This document shows, one piece after another, positions 28,801-36,713 of a stretch of DNA of 43,154 nt. The notes below the pieces were generated by a model. That model was not told the DNA's origin. It ran no database searches and worked only from the letters and a program-made list of their open reading frames with translations. Numbering within the stretch: the stretch's first letter is position 1; each line of letters begins with the position of its first letter. Position numbers and translations under genes: made by a program. Location: positions 1 through 43,154 of IMG/VR virus record IMGVR_UViG_3300047471_000916, one strand, 5' to 3'. The stretch is from a virus.

Positions 28801-30479
28801 CGAAGCTCGGCAATCCCTCGAAAATCCGTCTCCTCTCCTCCGAACACGGCCCTGCCGATGCCGCCCATGTCGTCGCTTGGGCAAAGCACCATCTCGGCAG
28901 CTCCGACAAGTGGGGATACCCCGGCGAGTGGTGCGGTGCCTTCATGGGAGCCGACATGCTCGCCCACGGCATCTCGCCGCCCTCGGGCTACCCGCTCGCT
29001 TCGGCCTGGGGAAGCTGGGGCAAGTCCGGCGGGGCGGCCCTCGGCAACGTGGTCGTGATCGGCGGCTCGGGCCATGTTGGCCTCAGTCTCGGCGGGGGGC
29101 GGATGATCTCGGGCAACTTCAGCAACACCGTGGCGGAATCGAGCATCGCCGAAGCGGCGGGAGGGCGGCCGGTTACCGGCTACCGCGTGCCGCCCTACAG
29201 CGGCGCTCCGGGGCCGAGCGGGACCGGCCCCCCCGCTATGAAGGTGCCGAAACTCCCGGCCACCGTTCCCTTCCACCAGAAAGTCGCCACCATCGCGCCG
29301 GGCGGCTATGCCAACTGGGCGGGGCGAGTCTCGCTCGCCAAGCTCACCTTCCCGCCGCTGCCGACGACGCTCGGAGCAGTCCGCCACGAGCTGAGCGAAC
29401 GGCGCTCCCAGCAGGCCGAATACCGCGCCGCGCTGCACTCGGTCAAACGCAAGGACGAGAAGGATGCGATTCGGGCCAACCTGAAACTCCTGCGCGAACG
29501 AGTCGCCGAACTGCTCAAAGTCCAGTCCAAGCTGCTGCGCGAACGGCTGATCGCGAAGAAAATCCTGCCGCGCGGGACCTTCCCCGATGCCGAGCGACAC
29601 ATTGCCGACCGCGAAACGGCCTATGAGGTCGCTGCGCAGTACGCCGAACAGGTCGCCGCGCTGGAGCCTGAAGAAGCCTCCGGATCGACGCTGGCTGCCT
29701 ACATCGAAGGCAAGGAGTCCCCGGCCCTGGGCGCGGTGCTCGGCTCCGAGAATGCCTGGCGCAACACGATCATCGGCGCCGAGGGGACGGCAGAAAGCCA
29801 CATCTCCGGCCTAGCCGCCCAGATCGCCAACATCGTGGCGCTGCGCAAATCCAACCCGAAAGCCTTCCAGAAACAGAAATGGCGACTCCCTCCGCTACGC
29901 GAAGCGCTCTCCAGCGCCCGGGAAAGCTTCGACCCGAGAACCAACTCCGGCAGCTTCGCCGAAGCGCTGGCCAACGTGCAGGGAGTCGGCGGCAACCGCA
30001 CGCCGCTGAGCGAACTGCCGTCCACCCCGGAAGCCGGAGCCTTCGGCGGCGTGATCTGGGACACGCAGATGGCGATCCGCGAACTCGGCCTGAAGATCAA
30101 ATCGGCCCTGGTCCCCGAAGAAAACACGGCGCTGCTGGAAGCGACCAAACAGCTCGCCGAAACCGCCAACAAAGAAAAACGGCTGGCCGAACTCCAGTAC
30201 GGCCCGCTGGCCGAATTCCTCAAAGCGATGCCGCCCTACATCGGCGCCTTCAAGAGCGGCACGAACGGGCCGATTCCCGGCGGCGTCAACCAGGCTTACA
30301 CGGCGACGGTCCACGGTGGCGAGACCATCGTCCCGGCCGGCGGCTCCCAGCCGATGCACCTGCACCTGCACGGCGACATCGCCTCGATGATCGACATCGC
30401 CGCTCCGGGGCTCGCTCGCGAGGTAGACCAGCGCATGGGCGCAAAGTACCGCCACATCAAGTTCGGGCCGGGCCGCTGA
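25830..30479 (+). CDS. Tape measure protein with SLT and CHAP/NlpC-like domains
   Basis: A 1549-residue protein starting at ATG 25830 (TGATG). Its length sets tail length. Residues about 60-350 match the TP901-type tape measure core (GRSMTKWVSLPLIGIGVAAT, LSSGILPAAKNVGLSLRDVG). A hydrophobic, Gly/Ala-rich part (about 410-510) may insert in the membrane. Near 740-770 lies GDSVPAMLERGEYVLNRKAV. Residues about 880-970 resemble a soluble lytic transglycosylase: E901 in MMSESGGNPHAIN is the likely catalytic acid. Residues about 1010-1120 resemble a CHAP/NlpC-type cysteine amidase: C1035 in GEWCGAF and H1082 in SGHVGLSL. A coiled coil (about 1180-1240) and a C-terminal HGGE motif follow. It would both measure the tail and locally open the cell wall. 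Confidence 0.88.
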   Translation: MAEVVLIEFVGDAKSGVAAANEQVAANDRVAASAKSASKASVAGAGASTASWKKNAATASMVGRSMTKWVSLPLIGIGVAATKMSLDFGRSMSLISTQAGGSAKEVAKLKGEVLKLAENSKFGPNELAEGLYHVESAGFRGAKAMKVLNEAQKLATVGNSNMEQTTYALVSALQTGIKGTKDMGEAAGLMNAIVGHGDMRMEEFTASLSSGILPAAKNVGLSLRDVGAALDVMTARGQPAQMSATRLRMTFALMSATTEKAQKALATVGIGSETLANTMRSKGLVPAIKLLSEHLESISKTKANRVLVEAFGGGKTSSTIETLVQNVGDLGKRWTEIGKSVGEYSKNVREAEHTPKVELEKEWSKLKVSLIEVGDELTKTLVPVFKEVLGDVSTAFKGFAALPDPIKKLGVEFGIALVAFGPLLSGASKLYSLYKLIAATSIVSGAGGVAAEAGAVGSGSTFAVTTGGAAAGGSEAAAGGGLASAGAAAVAANPEILAAVAATAALSVALVELYKHSKAFREEVGELGAALSHVFGEMKAEIHPLVQAFAHLGHAFSSAPIIKELDQIHGPVGSVVHLFHSDLVQSIRGAFKEAAAQVEGFGKVFAGSAHIIKAIVNTIADVMEGKFGKAWHDIEDLFGGAVKVVIGEVQAGTAPLRLAAETYAKVMNSIFGGMWKDIGNIFKGGINDVIGLVNDMIGLIDELPFVHVGTIGTLGSGPSFTGHKAAKAAVHHQHRARGGAIFEGEASGDSVPAMLERGEYVLNRKAVARIGRGQLDRLNFAEAPRFAFGGAVGEAAESVAGTVAGAARGLAGDAAGLGLGALPNPGSVLPHWLSGLGGYLEHEAVSWVKGQKKKFGGIKGGGPGGPVPPGGPRRWLTEALKLTGHFSQSNLSGLYRQMMSESGGNPHAINLTDSNAAAGHPSKGLLQTIDSTFNAYKMKGHGNIWNPVDNAIAAIRYMFARYGHIVSTGEGYAEGGAVGEGIQRLAAGGSPKLGNPSKIRLLSSEHGPADAAHVVAWAKHHLGSSDKWGYPGEWCGAFMGADMLAHGISPPSGYPLASAWGSWGKSGGAALGNVVVIGGSGHVGLSLGGGRMISGNFSNTVAESSIAEAAGGRPVTGYRVPPYSGAPGPSGTGPPAMKVPKLPATVPFHQKVATIAPGGYANWAGRVSLAKLTFPPLPTTLGAVRHELSERRSQQAEYRAALHSVKRKDEKDAIRANLKLLRERVAELLKVQSKLLRERLIAKKILPRGTFPDAERHIADRETAYEVAAQYAEQVAALEPEEASGSTLAAYIEGKESPALGAVLGSENAWRNTIIGAEGTAESHISGLAAQIANIVALRKSNPKAFQKQKWRLPPLREALSSARESFDPRTNSGSFAEALANVQGVGGNRTPLSELPSTPEAGAFGGVIWDTQMAIRELGLKIKSALVPEENTALLEATKQLAETANKEKRLAELQYGPLAEFLKAMPPYIGAFKSGTNGPIPGGVNQAYTATVHGGETIVPAGGSQPMHLHLHGDIASMIDIAAPGLAREVDQRMGAKYRHIKFGPGR

Positions 30480-32551
30480 TGGCCTCCCCGAGACTCAAAG
30501 TAGGCGGCGCGGAAGGCTTCGACTTCAGCCCCTACCTGCGCACCCAGCCCGACGAGTCCCCGGCGGCGGATGCGGCCGGTGCCGCCTACTTCCGCCCCCA
30601 GTTCTCCGGCGCTCCGGCGCTCGGCGACGGAAGCTCCTGGGTCGGCGACGCGGTGGACAACCGCACGATGACCTTCCCGCTCTACTTCACCGGCGAAAGC
30701 AGAGCGGCGATCCAGAAGCTGATCCGCGAAGCCGACCTGGCCCTGGTCAAGGGCGCCCAGGTCGAATTCGCGGTGGATCCCGATGTGGACTCGCCCAGCT
30801 ACTTCGACCTGGAGCGCGGCGTCTGCGCCGAGGAATTCAACTTCTACCACCTGATAAACGCGCTGGCCGGAGCGGTGCTGACGCTGACCGTCCGCCCCTA
30901 CGCGAACACCGCGACGCATCGGCTGATCGCCTCGATCCCAGCCGCGACTTCGGCCGTGGTCAAATTCGCCGCCACCGGGATCATGGGCGATGCCTACGCG
31001 CTGGCCAACCTGGAGGTGCGGGTCGGCTCGGCGGTCGCCTCGGCGGGCCGCGTGATCGCCTGGGGCGTTCATCCGCATCCGAGCCACAACCCCTACCGCG
31101 CCGCCACTTCGGGCCTGGCGCAGACCGGAGCGACGGTCAGAGGGGCCTCGGGGGCGATAGGAAGCCAGTACACGGCGATCCCCGTCTCCCCCACCGGAGC
31201 CTCGGGAATCGCCTACACGGCCTACCTGGACCCGCCTAGCGCGCATGTGGGGCGACACCGGGTGATTGCCATCGGCCGCTCGGCGCTGACGGTGCCGATC
31301 CCGCTCTGGGCCGAAGACAGATTCGGCGCGGTGCTAGGAGCCACGGCGCTCGCCTCGCAGACCGACGTGAACAAGTGGCAGGTGATCGACCTCGGCGAGG
31401 TCCAGGTCCCGGCGCGGGCGAGCGGCCAAGACACGGTGCCGACTCAGTTCGTGAACATCTACGGCGGCGGTGCCAACGGGGCGCTAATCAACGCCTCTCC
31501 GGCCTTCCATCTCAACGGCCTGATGTTCCTGCCGCTGGACTTCTCAGCGGGGATTCTGCGGACTGCTGGAGCGAGGGGACTCTCTCCTATCCGAGACACA
31601 TTCAGCCGTCTTTATTTTAAACTGCTTTTGGAGGAAGCCCCAATTTCGGAAACTGGCCAAGTCTGGGCTAAGGTTGGGGGGTATTTGGGGCAGGAGGGTG
31701 GCGAAGCATTTCCGGCCAGACATCACTCAGCTCAGCTAAATGTAGTGACTGCCAGCAGCACCTTTACCACCGCTGCATCCGGCTTCTATTCGGTGGCAAG
31801 CGGAGTGCTTTATTCCGATGTCTTCTCAGAAGTCGGAGTAAAACTGAATGCGGCAATTGGCAACTCGCCCTCGGTTGTGGCTGCGTCTTCTAACGCGGTG
31901 ACCAACTATGTCAAGTATTCAAGCGCCGGATGGGTCGCCGCAAAGCTGGGCTTGGGGCCTTCTCCCTACCTGGCGCTCATATCGTCAACCGATGGTGTCG
32001 CAACTTCTCTCAATGCTTCGGCAGGGATGCCCTCCATGCTGGCATCTGGCTTGCTTGAAGGACAGCAACACAAGATTGTCACGAGAATCCAGGGCGCGAG
32101 AGCAGATGTTTGGATTGCTACGGGTGTTCTCGGGGCATCTCCTGTGTTGTCTGCAAGCAATTCGGCGTTTACCCAAGTGGGGTGGCCGGGACTAGAAATG
32201 AACGCCGCCGCTCAGAATGCATCAAAAGGCTACATCTCAGTTCCGAACTTTTACTATGGGTCATTGTCAAGTGGCTCGGCAGTTGACATCGGCGCCCGCG
32301 AATGGTTCCGCTTCGAATCCCACCCAGAACCCCGCGTCTACCAGGGCAACGCCTCGGTCTTCGTCCAGGACCGCCTCGCCAACTACCGGGGGCAGTTTCC
32401 GCATATGCCACCTGTCGCCTCCAACAGCACCGCGACGGCGGCGGCTCGGGTCGTCGTGTTCCAATCGGAGGTCGATAACGTGCAGGGACTCGACGGGCCG
32501 GACATCTCGCTGGCGGTGCTAGAACGTTTCCGGTTCCTAGCGGGCGGCTGA
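30479..32551 (+). CDS. Distal tail protein with inserted lectin-like domain
   Basis: A 690-residue protein starting at ATG 30479 (TGATG). The N-terminal 170 residues (NRTMTFPLYFTGESRAAIQK, EFAVDPDVDSPSYFDLERGV) fit a distal tail (Dit) protein that caps the tube. A second beta domain (about 175-350) follows. Residues about 360-600 are different: the DNA (about 31560-32285) is visibly poorer in GC and the sequence (DTFSRLYFKLLLEE, SGFYSVASGVLYSDVFSEVG, LEGQQHKIVTRIQGARADVW) resembles ConA-like/LamG carbohydrate-binding domains. The C-terminal part returns to normal composition. The inserted domain may bind host sugars. Confidence 0.7.
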   Translation: MASPRLKVGGAEGFDFSPYLRTQPDESPAADAAGAAYFRPQFSGAPALGDGSSWVGDAVDNRTMTFPLYFTGESRAAIQKLIREADLALVKGAQVEFAVDPDVDSPSYFDLERGVCAEEFNFYHLINALAGAVLTLTVRPYANTATHRLIASIPAATSAVVKFAATGIMGDAYALANLEVRVGSAVASAGRVIAWGVHPHPSHNPYRAATSGLAQTGATVRGASGAIGSQYTAIPVSPTGASGIAYTAYLDPPSAHVGRHRVIAIGRSALTVPIPLWAEDRFGAVLGATALASQTDVNKWQVIDLGEVQVPARASGQDTVPTQFVNIYGGGANGALINASPAFHLNGLMFLPLDFSAGILRTAGARGLSPIRDTFSRLYFKLLLEEAPISETGQVWAKVGGYLGQEGGEAFPARHHSAQLNVVTASSTFTTAASGFYSVASGVLYSDVFSEVGVKLNAAIGNSPSVVAASSNAVTNYVKYSSAGWVAAKLGLGPSPYLALISSTDGVATSLNASAGMPSMLASGLLEGQQHKIVTRIQGARADVWIATGVLGASPVLSASNSAFTQVGWPGLEMNAAAQNASKGYISVPNFYYGSLSSGSAVDIGAREWFRFESHPEPRVYQGNASVFVQDRLANYRGQFPHMPPVASNSTATAAARVVVFQSEVDNVQGLDGPDISLAVLERFRFLAGG

Positions 32552-34224
32552 TGGAACTCCCGCCGCCGCCTCCCCAGATCACCCTCACAGCCATCGCAGA
32601 AGGCGGCAACGGACAGGGTTATGACCTCACCGACGAAGTCGAGGGGCTGCAATGGTCATCCGTCAATCCCGGCGGCGATGAGGTCTGCACCTTCACGATC
32701 CACCGCTCCTGGTTCGGCCGGAACCCCGAGGCGTTCAAGGGCAACCTGATCCGGGTCGGCGCGGGGGTGGACATCCTCTGGCAGGGCCGGGTCGAGGAAA
32801 TCGACCGCGCGACCGGGGACTCGGAATCGCTCGCCGTGACCGCCTATGGGCTGGGCAACCGGCTCGGCGATGTGACCTTCCGCGAGATCTACGTGGACTG
32901 CGATCTCTCGAAATGGGGGGAACCTAGCCTCTCTCGTAAAAAATATCTGCTCGAAACTACGCTGGGCGCCGCCGGGCCGACGCTACTCTGCGTCCAAACG
33001 AGCACCAACCCAGATGAAAGCGGCACTCCCGGCATTTCCTTCACGCTCGGGCCTGTCGAAGTCGGCCGAACCCCGATGGCTGAGCTTTGGTACCACGGCG
33101 GTGGGGTGGACATCGGCCTGATCGTCTTCGATGGCGTCGTAACTCCTGCCTCTTTCGGTGGGGATGAAAAAATGTTGAACAAGATCGTTGTCGCTACCTC
33201 CGATCTCACTGCCGGAGAAAGCACGATCTTTGAAGCGCACCAGTCCAATGTGTCGTTCTATGGTGCATCGACTGGCGGCCCTGGCTACAAGTACATCTTT
33301 GCCCTAATGGCCTATGTCGCAAGTATCCCGACCAGCAACTATCGCAACACTTATTCCTTCCAGAATCCGAAGATCTTCGGCCGCCACGGTCTCGCCTTCA
33401 AGGGAACCTGGCCCAATATTGGCTTCTCCGCCGATCAGATCGTCGTCCACATCGTCTCCAAGGCCAACGACATCGCCGCTCGCCGGATCGACTCCTTCGC
33501 CTACGTGATTCCCCAGTTCACGGTCGAGACCGCGACGACTCCGAAGGATGCGATCCCGCAGGTCAACGCCTTCGCCAACGCCGACTACGGCACCTGGGGG
33601 CCCGACTCGCCGCTGGACAACTCGATCAACGGCTACTTCGACTACAAGCAGCCCGACACCGCAACGCAGCACTGGTTCGCGAGCAGGGCCGACTTCGAAG
33701 GCGACCTCGGCTTTCATACCGAGCTCTCCTCGCTCTATGACGCCGTCGATGTGCACTGGGCCGATGAGGCCGGGGCCGACCACACCGAACGCTTCTCGAT
33801 CTTCAGTCCCGACCTGCGCGAAGCCAACCTCTCGCCTCGCGTGGCGCCTCTGGACGCCGGGACCACCACGAAAGCCGGAGCGCAGATTCTCGCCGAAATC
33901 TTCCTCGACATCTTCGCGGGCTTCGCTCCGGCAAGAGGCTCGGGCACCGTCAGCGGCAAGGTCCGCCACTACCGCCGCGGCAAGCTGCCGGCCTACTACA
34001 TGCGCGCCGACGGCTCCAACCTGCGCATTCCCGACATCCTCCCGGCCGAGACCGCCTTCTCGCTCGACTCGACACCCGACCGCCGCACCACCTTCCCGAT
34101 CAAGCGGGTCAGCGTCGACTGCTCTGGCGATGTGCCGAGGACCAGCGTCGAGTTCGACCAGTCCACCGAAGCGCTTTCGGTCCTGCTGGCCCAGGAGGCG
34201 GCCCAGGCCGAACTGGTCGGATGA
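32551..34224 (+). CDS. Tail hub (siphovirus Gp37-like) protein
   Basis: A 557-residue protein starting at ATG 32551 (TGATG). The N-terminal part (LTDEVEGLQWSSVNPGGDEV, FTIHRSWFGRNPEAFKGNLI, then GRVEEIDRATGDSESLAVTA) is like the baseplate hub proteins that follow Dit. The C-terminal part (DYKQPDTATQHWFASRADFE, KAGAQILAEIFLDIFAG, PLDAGTTTK) is like the hub's second half. Between them (about 115-290; DNA 32895-33440) the base composition drops, as in the Dit gene, suggesting a replaced or inserted segment that may face the host. Confidence 0.65.
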   Translation: MELPPPPPQITLTAIAEGGNGQGYDLTDEVEGLQWSSVNPGGDEVCTFTIHRSWFGRNPEAFKGNLIRVGAGVDILWQGRVEEIDRATGDSESLAVTAYGLGNRLGDVTFREIYVDCDLSKWGEPSLSRKKYLLETTLGAAGPTLLCVQTSTNPDESGTPGISFTLGPVEVGRTPMAELWYHGGGVDIGLIVFDGVVTPASFGGDEKMLNKIVVATSDLTAGESTIFEAHQSNVSFYGASTGGPGYKYIFALMAYVASIPTSNYRNTYSFQNPKIFGRHGLAFKGTWPNIGFSADQIVVHIVSKANDIAARRIDSFAYVIPQFTVETATTPKDAIPQVNAFANADYGTWGPDSPLDNSINGYFDYKQPDTATQHWFASRADFEGDLGFHTELSSLYDAVDVHWADEAGADHTERFSIFSPDLREANLSPRVAPLDAGTTTKAGAQILAEIFLDIFAGFAPARGSGTVSGKVRHYRRGKLPAYYMRADGSNLRIPDILPAETAFSLDSTPDRRTTFPIKRVSVDCSGDVPRTSVEFDQSTEALSVLLAQEAAQAELVG

Positions 34225-34406
34225 GCGAACCGCCGATCATCTGGCAGCACGTCGTCATCGCCTGCCTCAGCCCGGTCCCCGCGGTCGCCTTCGGCTGGGC
34301 GCTGAACCGCAAGATGGGCCAGATCAAGATCAAGCTGAACGGCGAGATGTCGGCGATGCGAAAGCGGCTGGCGCGGCTCGAAAAGGAGCGGGCGGGGAAA
34401 TCGTGA
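34221..34406 (+). CDS. Small membrane protein with coiled coil
   Basis: A 61-residue protein starting at ATG 34221 (ATGA overlap). One span (HVVIACLSPVPAVAFGWAL, about 10-28) is followed by a basic coiled coil (MSAMRKRLARLEKERAGK). The layout resembles small holin-associated proteins. Function is unknown. Confidence 0.55.
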   Translation: MSEPPIIWQHVVIACLSPVPAVAFGWALNRKMGQIKIKLNGEMSAMRKRLARLEKERAGKS

Positions 34407-34655
34407 ATGGACTCCGAGACCCAAATCTCTCGGGCGCGCTGGGAGGGAACGGTCGAAGCCCAGATCGTCGAGACCGGCCGCCGTCTCGACCATATCCGCA
34501 CCGACATCGAGCGGATCGAGAGCCTGCTGGGTGCCGTCCGCGAGGACATCGCCTCGATCAAGGTCCGCGTGATGCTCTACGGGGCCGTGGTCGGCGGCGT
34601 CGGCACGCTCATCATGCTCTTGGTCCTGGCGGTTGCGACGAAGGCGATCGGCTAG
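34407..34655 (+). CDS. Holin-like coiled-coil/membrane protein
   Basis: An 82-residue protein starting at ATG 34407, directly after the previous stop. An amphipathic coiled coil ([20 protein letters not shown], about 24-43) is followed by a C-terminal span ([20 protein letters not shown], about 61-80). This is the layout of XhlA-type hemolysin/holin accessory proteins, known to help lysis. The position before lysis genes fits. Confidence 0.6.
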   Translation: MDSETQISRARWEGTVEAQIVETGRRLDHIRTDIERIESLLGAVREDIASIKVRVMLYGAVVGGVGTLIMLLVLAVATKAIG

Positions 34656-34659
34656 GTCG

Positions 34660-35283
34660 ATGAGCGGCAAGGCCAAACTCCGCCTGGCCCTCCTCGCGAC
34701 GGTTCTGCTCGCCGCCGTGGTCGGCCTGGGCATCCTCCTGCGCAACAGCGCCAACAGCCGCGAAGGCTCTGCGGCGAAGACCGAAGAAACCGCCAAGCGG
34801 GCGACGAAGAAGGCCGGTGCCGCCGAACGCAAGGTCGTCCACATCGCCGAATACCTGCGCGGCGAACAGGGCCTTCCGGGAGTGCCGGGCGAAAGCGGCA
34901 ACAACGGCGAACCGGGGCTGCCGGGGACCGGCGGGCCGCCCGGCAAGACCGGAGCGCCGGGGAGGCCGGGGGAACCCGGAAGGCCGGGCGAACACGGCGT
35001 CGATGGGCCGCCCGGCCCGCAGGGCGAAGCGGGCAAGGAAGGCAGCGCCGGGGCGCAAGGCGAGAAGGGCCAGCCGGGAGAACGCGGCGAAAAGGGCGAC
35101 ATCGGGGCGCAGGGCGAACCTGGCGAAACCGGGACTCAAGGGACGCAGGGCGAAGCGGGACCGCCGGGCATTCAAGGTGAACGAGGCGAACCTGGACCGC
35201 CGGGACCGGAAGGCACCTTCTCCGGCACGCTCACCTGCACCGAGACCGAAACCCCCGGCGTCTTCACCTGCGTCCCCGGCTAG
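34660..35283 (+). CDS. Membrane-anchored collagen-like protein
   Basis: A 207-residue protein starting at ATG 34660. Residues 8-27 form a membrane span ([20 protein letters not shown]), residues 28-67 a charged helix, and residues 68-187 about 40 uninterrupted Gly-X-Y triplets (for example [19 protein letters not shown]). The tail of 20 residues has two Cys (C193, C204) that may pair. Collagen-like stretches form triple helices. They are common in phage tail fibres, but here the N-terminal span points to a membrane protein or signal-anchor protein. It lies among holin-like genes. Confidence 0.8.
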   Translation: MSGKAKLRLALLATVLLAAVVGLGILLRNSANSREGSAAKTEETAKRATKKAGAAERKVVHIAEYLRGEQGLPGVPGESGNNGEPGLPGTGGPPGKTGAPGRPGEPGRPGEHGVDGPPGPQGEAGKEGSAGAQGEKGQPGERGEKGDIGAQGEPGETGTQGTQGEAGPPGIQGERGEPGPPGPEGTFSGTLTCTETETPGVFTCVPG

Positions 35284-35292
35284 GAAACCCCC

Positions 35293-35412
35293 TTGAACCG
35301 GCAGCTGGTGCTCGTCTTCCTGGCTTGTCTCGCATTCTGGTTCGCCACCCATGCTCTGGTGCTGCTGGTGGCGATGCTGCTCGCCGCGGTGGCGCTGGTG
35401 CTCGCGGATTGA
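35293..35412 (+). CDS. Tiny hydrophobic membrane protein
   Basis: A 39-residue ORF starting at TTG 35293, with AGGAAA 8 bases upstream. After MNRQ it is wholly hydrophobic in two stretches (LVLVFLACLAFWFATHALV and LLVAMLLAAVALVLAD), so two spans are likely. It sits right before the lysin gene, the usual place for a holin or lysis accessory. Confidence 0.5.
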   Translation: MNRQLVLVFLACLAFWFATHALVLLVAMLLAAVALVLAD

Positions 35413-35434
35413 GCGGGTCGCCCGGCCGGTCCCC

Positions 35435-35440
35435 TAGACT
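35435..35440 (+). promoter_or_regulatory. -10 element (TAGACT) before the lysin gene
   Basis: TAGACT ends 7 bases before an in-frame ATC at 35448, where other leaderless genes have their start codon. Confidence 0.4.
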
Positions 35441-35447
35441 CCCGGCC

Positions 35448-36071
35448 ATCACCGTCGAGGAATATCGCAAGCGCCTGGTCGAAGGCCGCTCGAAGGCAAA
35501 GCGGTTCGCGAAGCTGCGCAACGCCTGGCGGCGGATCGTCAAGCGGCGGGCTTTGCAGTTGACCGAAGCCATCGAACGGCGCAAGAAGCTCCGCAAGCCT
35601 CACCGCGTCGGCCCCAATATGGTGCGCGGCGGCACGGCCGAGGAGCGCCTGCTCTTCGCGATGCGGCTCGCCCACAAGATCTTCCGGCTCGAATACAGCG
35701 AGGCCGGGACCTGGGTCACGGGCTATGGGCTGACCAACGTCCCCGCTGGTCGCGGCTATCGCACGGACTGCTCGTGGTGGGGGACCATGCTTCGCTATGC
35801 GTGCGGCGTAAAAGGCCCAAGCCTCACGGGTGCCTACACCGGATCAATCCTTGAGGAAGGCAGAGAGGTGTCGAGGCGCTACGCCGAAACCCATACCGGC
35901 GTCTTCGTCATCTTTGGCTCAGGCACCGGCTTCCATGCCGCACTCACGGCTGGAAATGGAACCTCGCTCATTTACCAGCATGGCGTTCCCGAGGTGGATA
36001 CGGGCACGATCGATCAGTTTGGCGCAGGAACCGAAGTCCGCTTCAGGGCGTTCCCGAACAAGCCGCTCTGA
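35448..36071 (+). CDS. Cysteine peptidase-type lysin (NlpC/P60- or CHAP-like)
   Basis: A peptidoglycan-cleaving lysin of about 207 residues. An N-terminal basic coiled coil (VEEYRKRLVEGRSKAKRF) leads to a peptidase domain: RTDCSWWGTMLRYACG holds the likely catalytic Cys (about residue 107), and TGFHAALTAGNGTSL the catalytic His (about 165). The segment TGAYTGSILEEGREV sits between. The start is uncertain. A -10 (TAGACT) lies 7 bases before an in-frame ATC at 35448, giving ITVEEYRKRL; a TTG at 35409 that overlaps the preceding stop is the other choice. No ATG or GTG fits. Confidence 0.7.
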   Translation: MTVEEYRKRLVEGRSKAKRFAKLRNAWRRIVKRRALQLTEAIERRKKLRKPHRVGPNMVRGGTAEERLLFAMRLAHKIFRLEYSEAGTWVTGYGLTNVPAGRGYRTDCSWWGTMLRYACGVKGPSLTGAYTGSILEEGREVSRRYAETHTGVFVIFGSGTGFHAALTAGNGTSLIYQHGVPEVDTGTIDQFGAGTEVRFRAFPNKPL

Positions 36072-36092
36072 GATTCCAACCAGTCCCATCGC

Positions 36093-36098
36093 TAGGCT
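36093..36098 (+). promoter_or_regulatory. -10 element (TAGGCT) for a leaderless gene
   Basis: TAGGCT ends 6 bases before the GTG at 36105. The HNH-type gene thus carries its own promoter, as free-standing endonucleases often do. Confidence 0.5.
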
Positions 36099-36104
36099 CG
36101 TTTC

Positions 36105-36629
36105 GTGAGATTCATCGACCTCACCGGCGAGCAATTCGGGCGGCTTACAGTGATGGAGCGGGCAGAGGACACAGGGGGCCAGACCCGCTGGCTCTGTCGC
36201 TGCGAGTGCGGCACCACGACCATTGTTTATAGATCCGCGCTGTCGCGCGGGCGGACGCGGTCCTGCGGTTGCCTTCAGCGCGAGCGAGCAGTCGAGGCGG
36301 GGAAAACCCGCCGTCAGCATGGGCATGTAGGCAGAGGTTGGTCGGAGAGCGGCGAGACCCGAACTCCGACCTACCTCTCATGGATGTCGATGCGAGGCCG
36401 ATGCCTGAATCCGAAGGCCAGCAACTATCCCAACTATGGTGGGAGAGGCATCACCGTCTGCGACCGCTGGCTCGACAGCTTCGAGAACTTCCTAGCCGAT
36501 ATGGGAGAACGGCCGGAGCGCAAGACGCTCGACCGGATTGACAACGACGGCAACTACGAAAAGTCCAACTGCCGGTGGGCATCGCCCAAAGAGCAGGCCA
36601 ACAACCGCCGCCCCGCTGCGGCCATCTAG
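36105..36629 (+). CDS. HNH-type homing endonuclease-like protein
   Basis: A 174-residue protein starting at GTG 36105. The N-terminal beta part ([20 protein letters not shown], then WLCRCECGT and RSCGC) is a zinc-binding module with four Cys; the C-terminal part (YNYGG-type: [20 protein letters not shown], then [20 protein letters not shown]) is found in many phage and intron-associated endonucleases. It probably cuts DNA and spreads itself between phages. It has its own promoter and lies between lysis genes. It has no role in phage growth that can be inferred. Confidence 0.75.
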   Translation: MRFIDLTGEQFGRLTVMERAEDTGGQTRWLCRCECGTTTIVYRSALSRGRTRSCGCLQRERAVEAGKTRRQHGHVGRGWSESGETRTPTYLSWMSMRGRCLNPKASNYPNYGGRGITVCDRWLDSFENFLADMGERPERKTLDRIDNDGNYEKSNCRWASPKEQANNRRPAAAI

Positions 36630-36713
36630 GAGGCAACGTGAACCTGATCCAGATCCTCATCGACAAGCTGGCGCTGGCGACCGTCAACTACGTCGTGGTC
36701 GCGCCGGGGCCAG

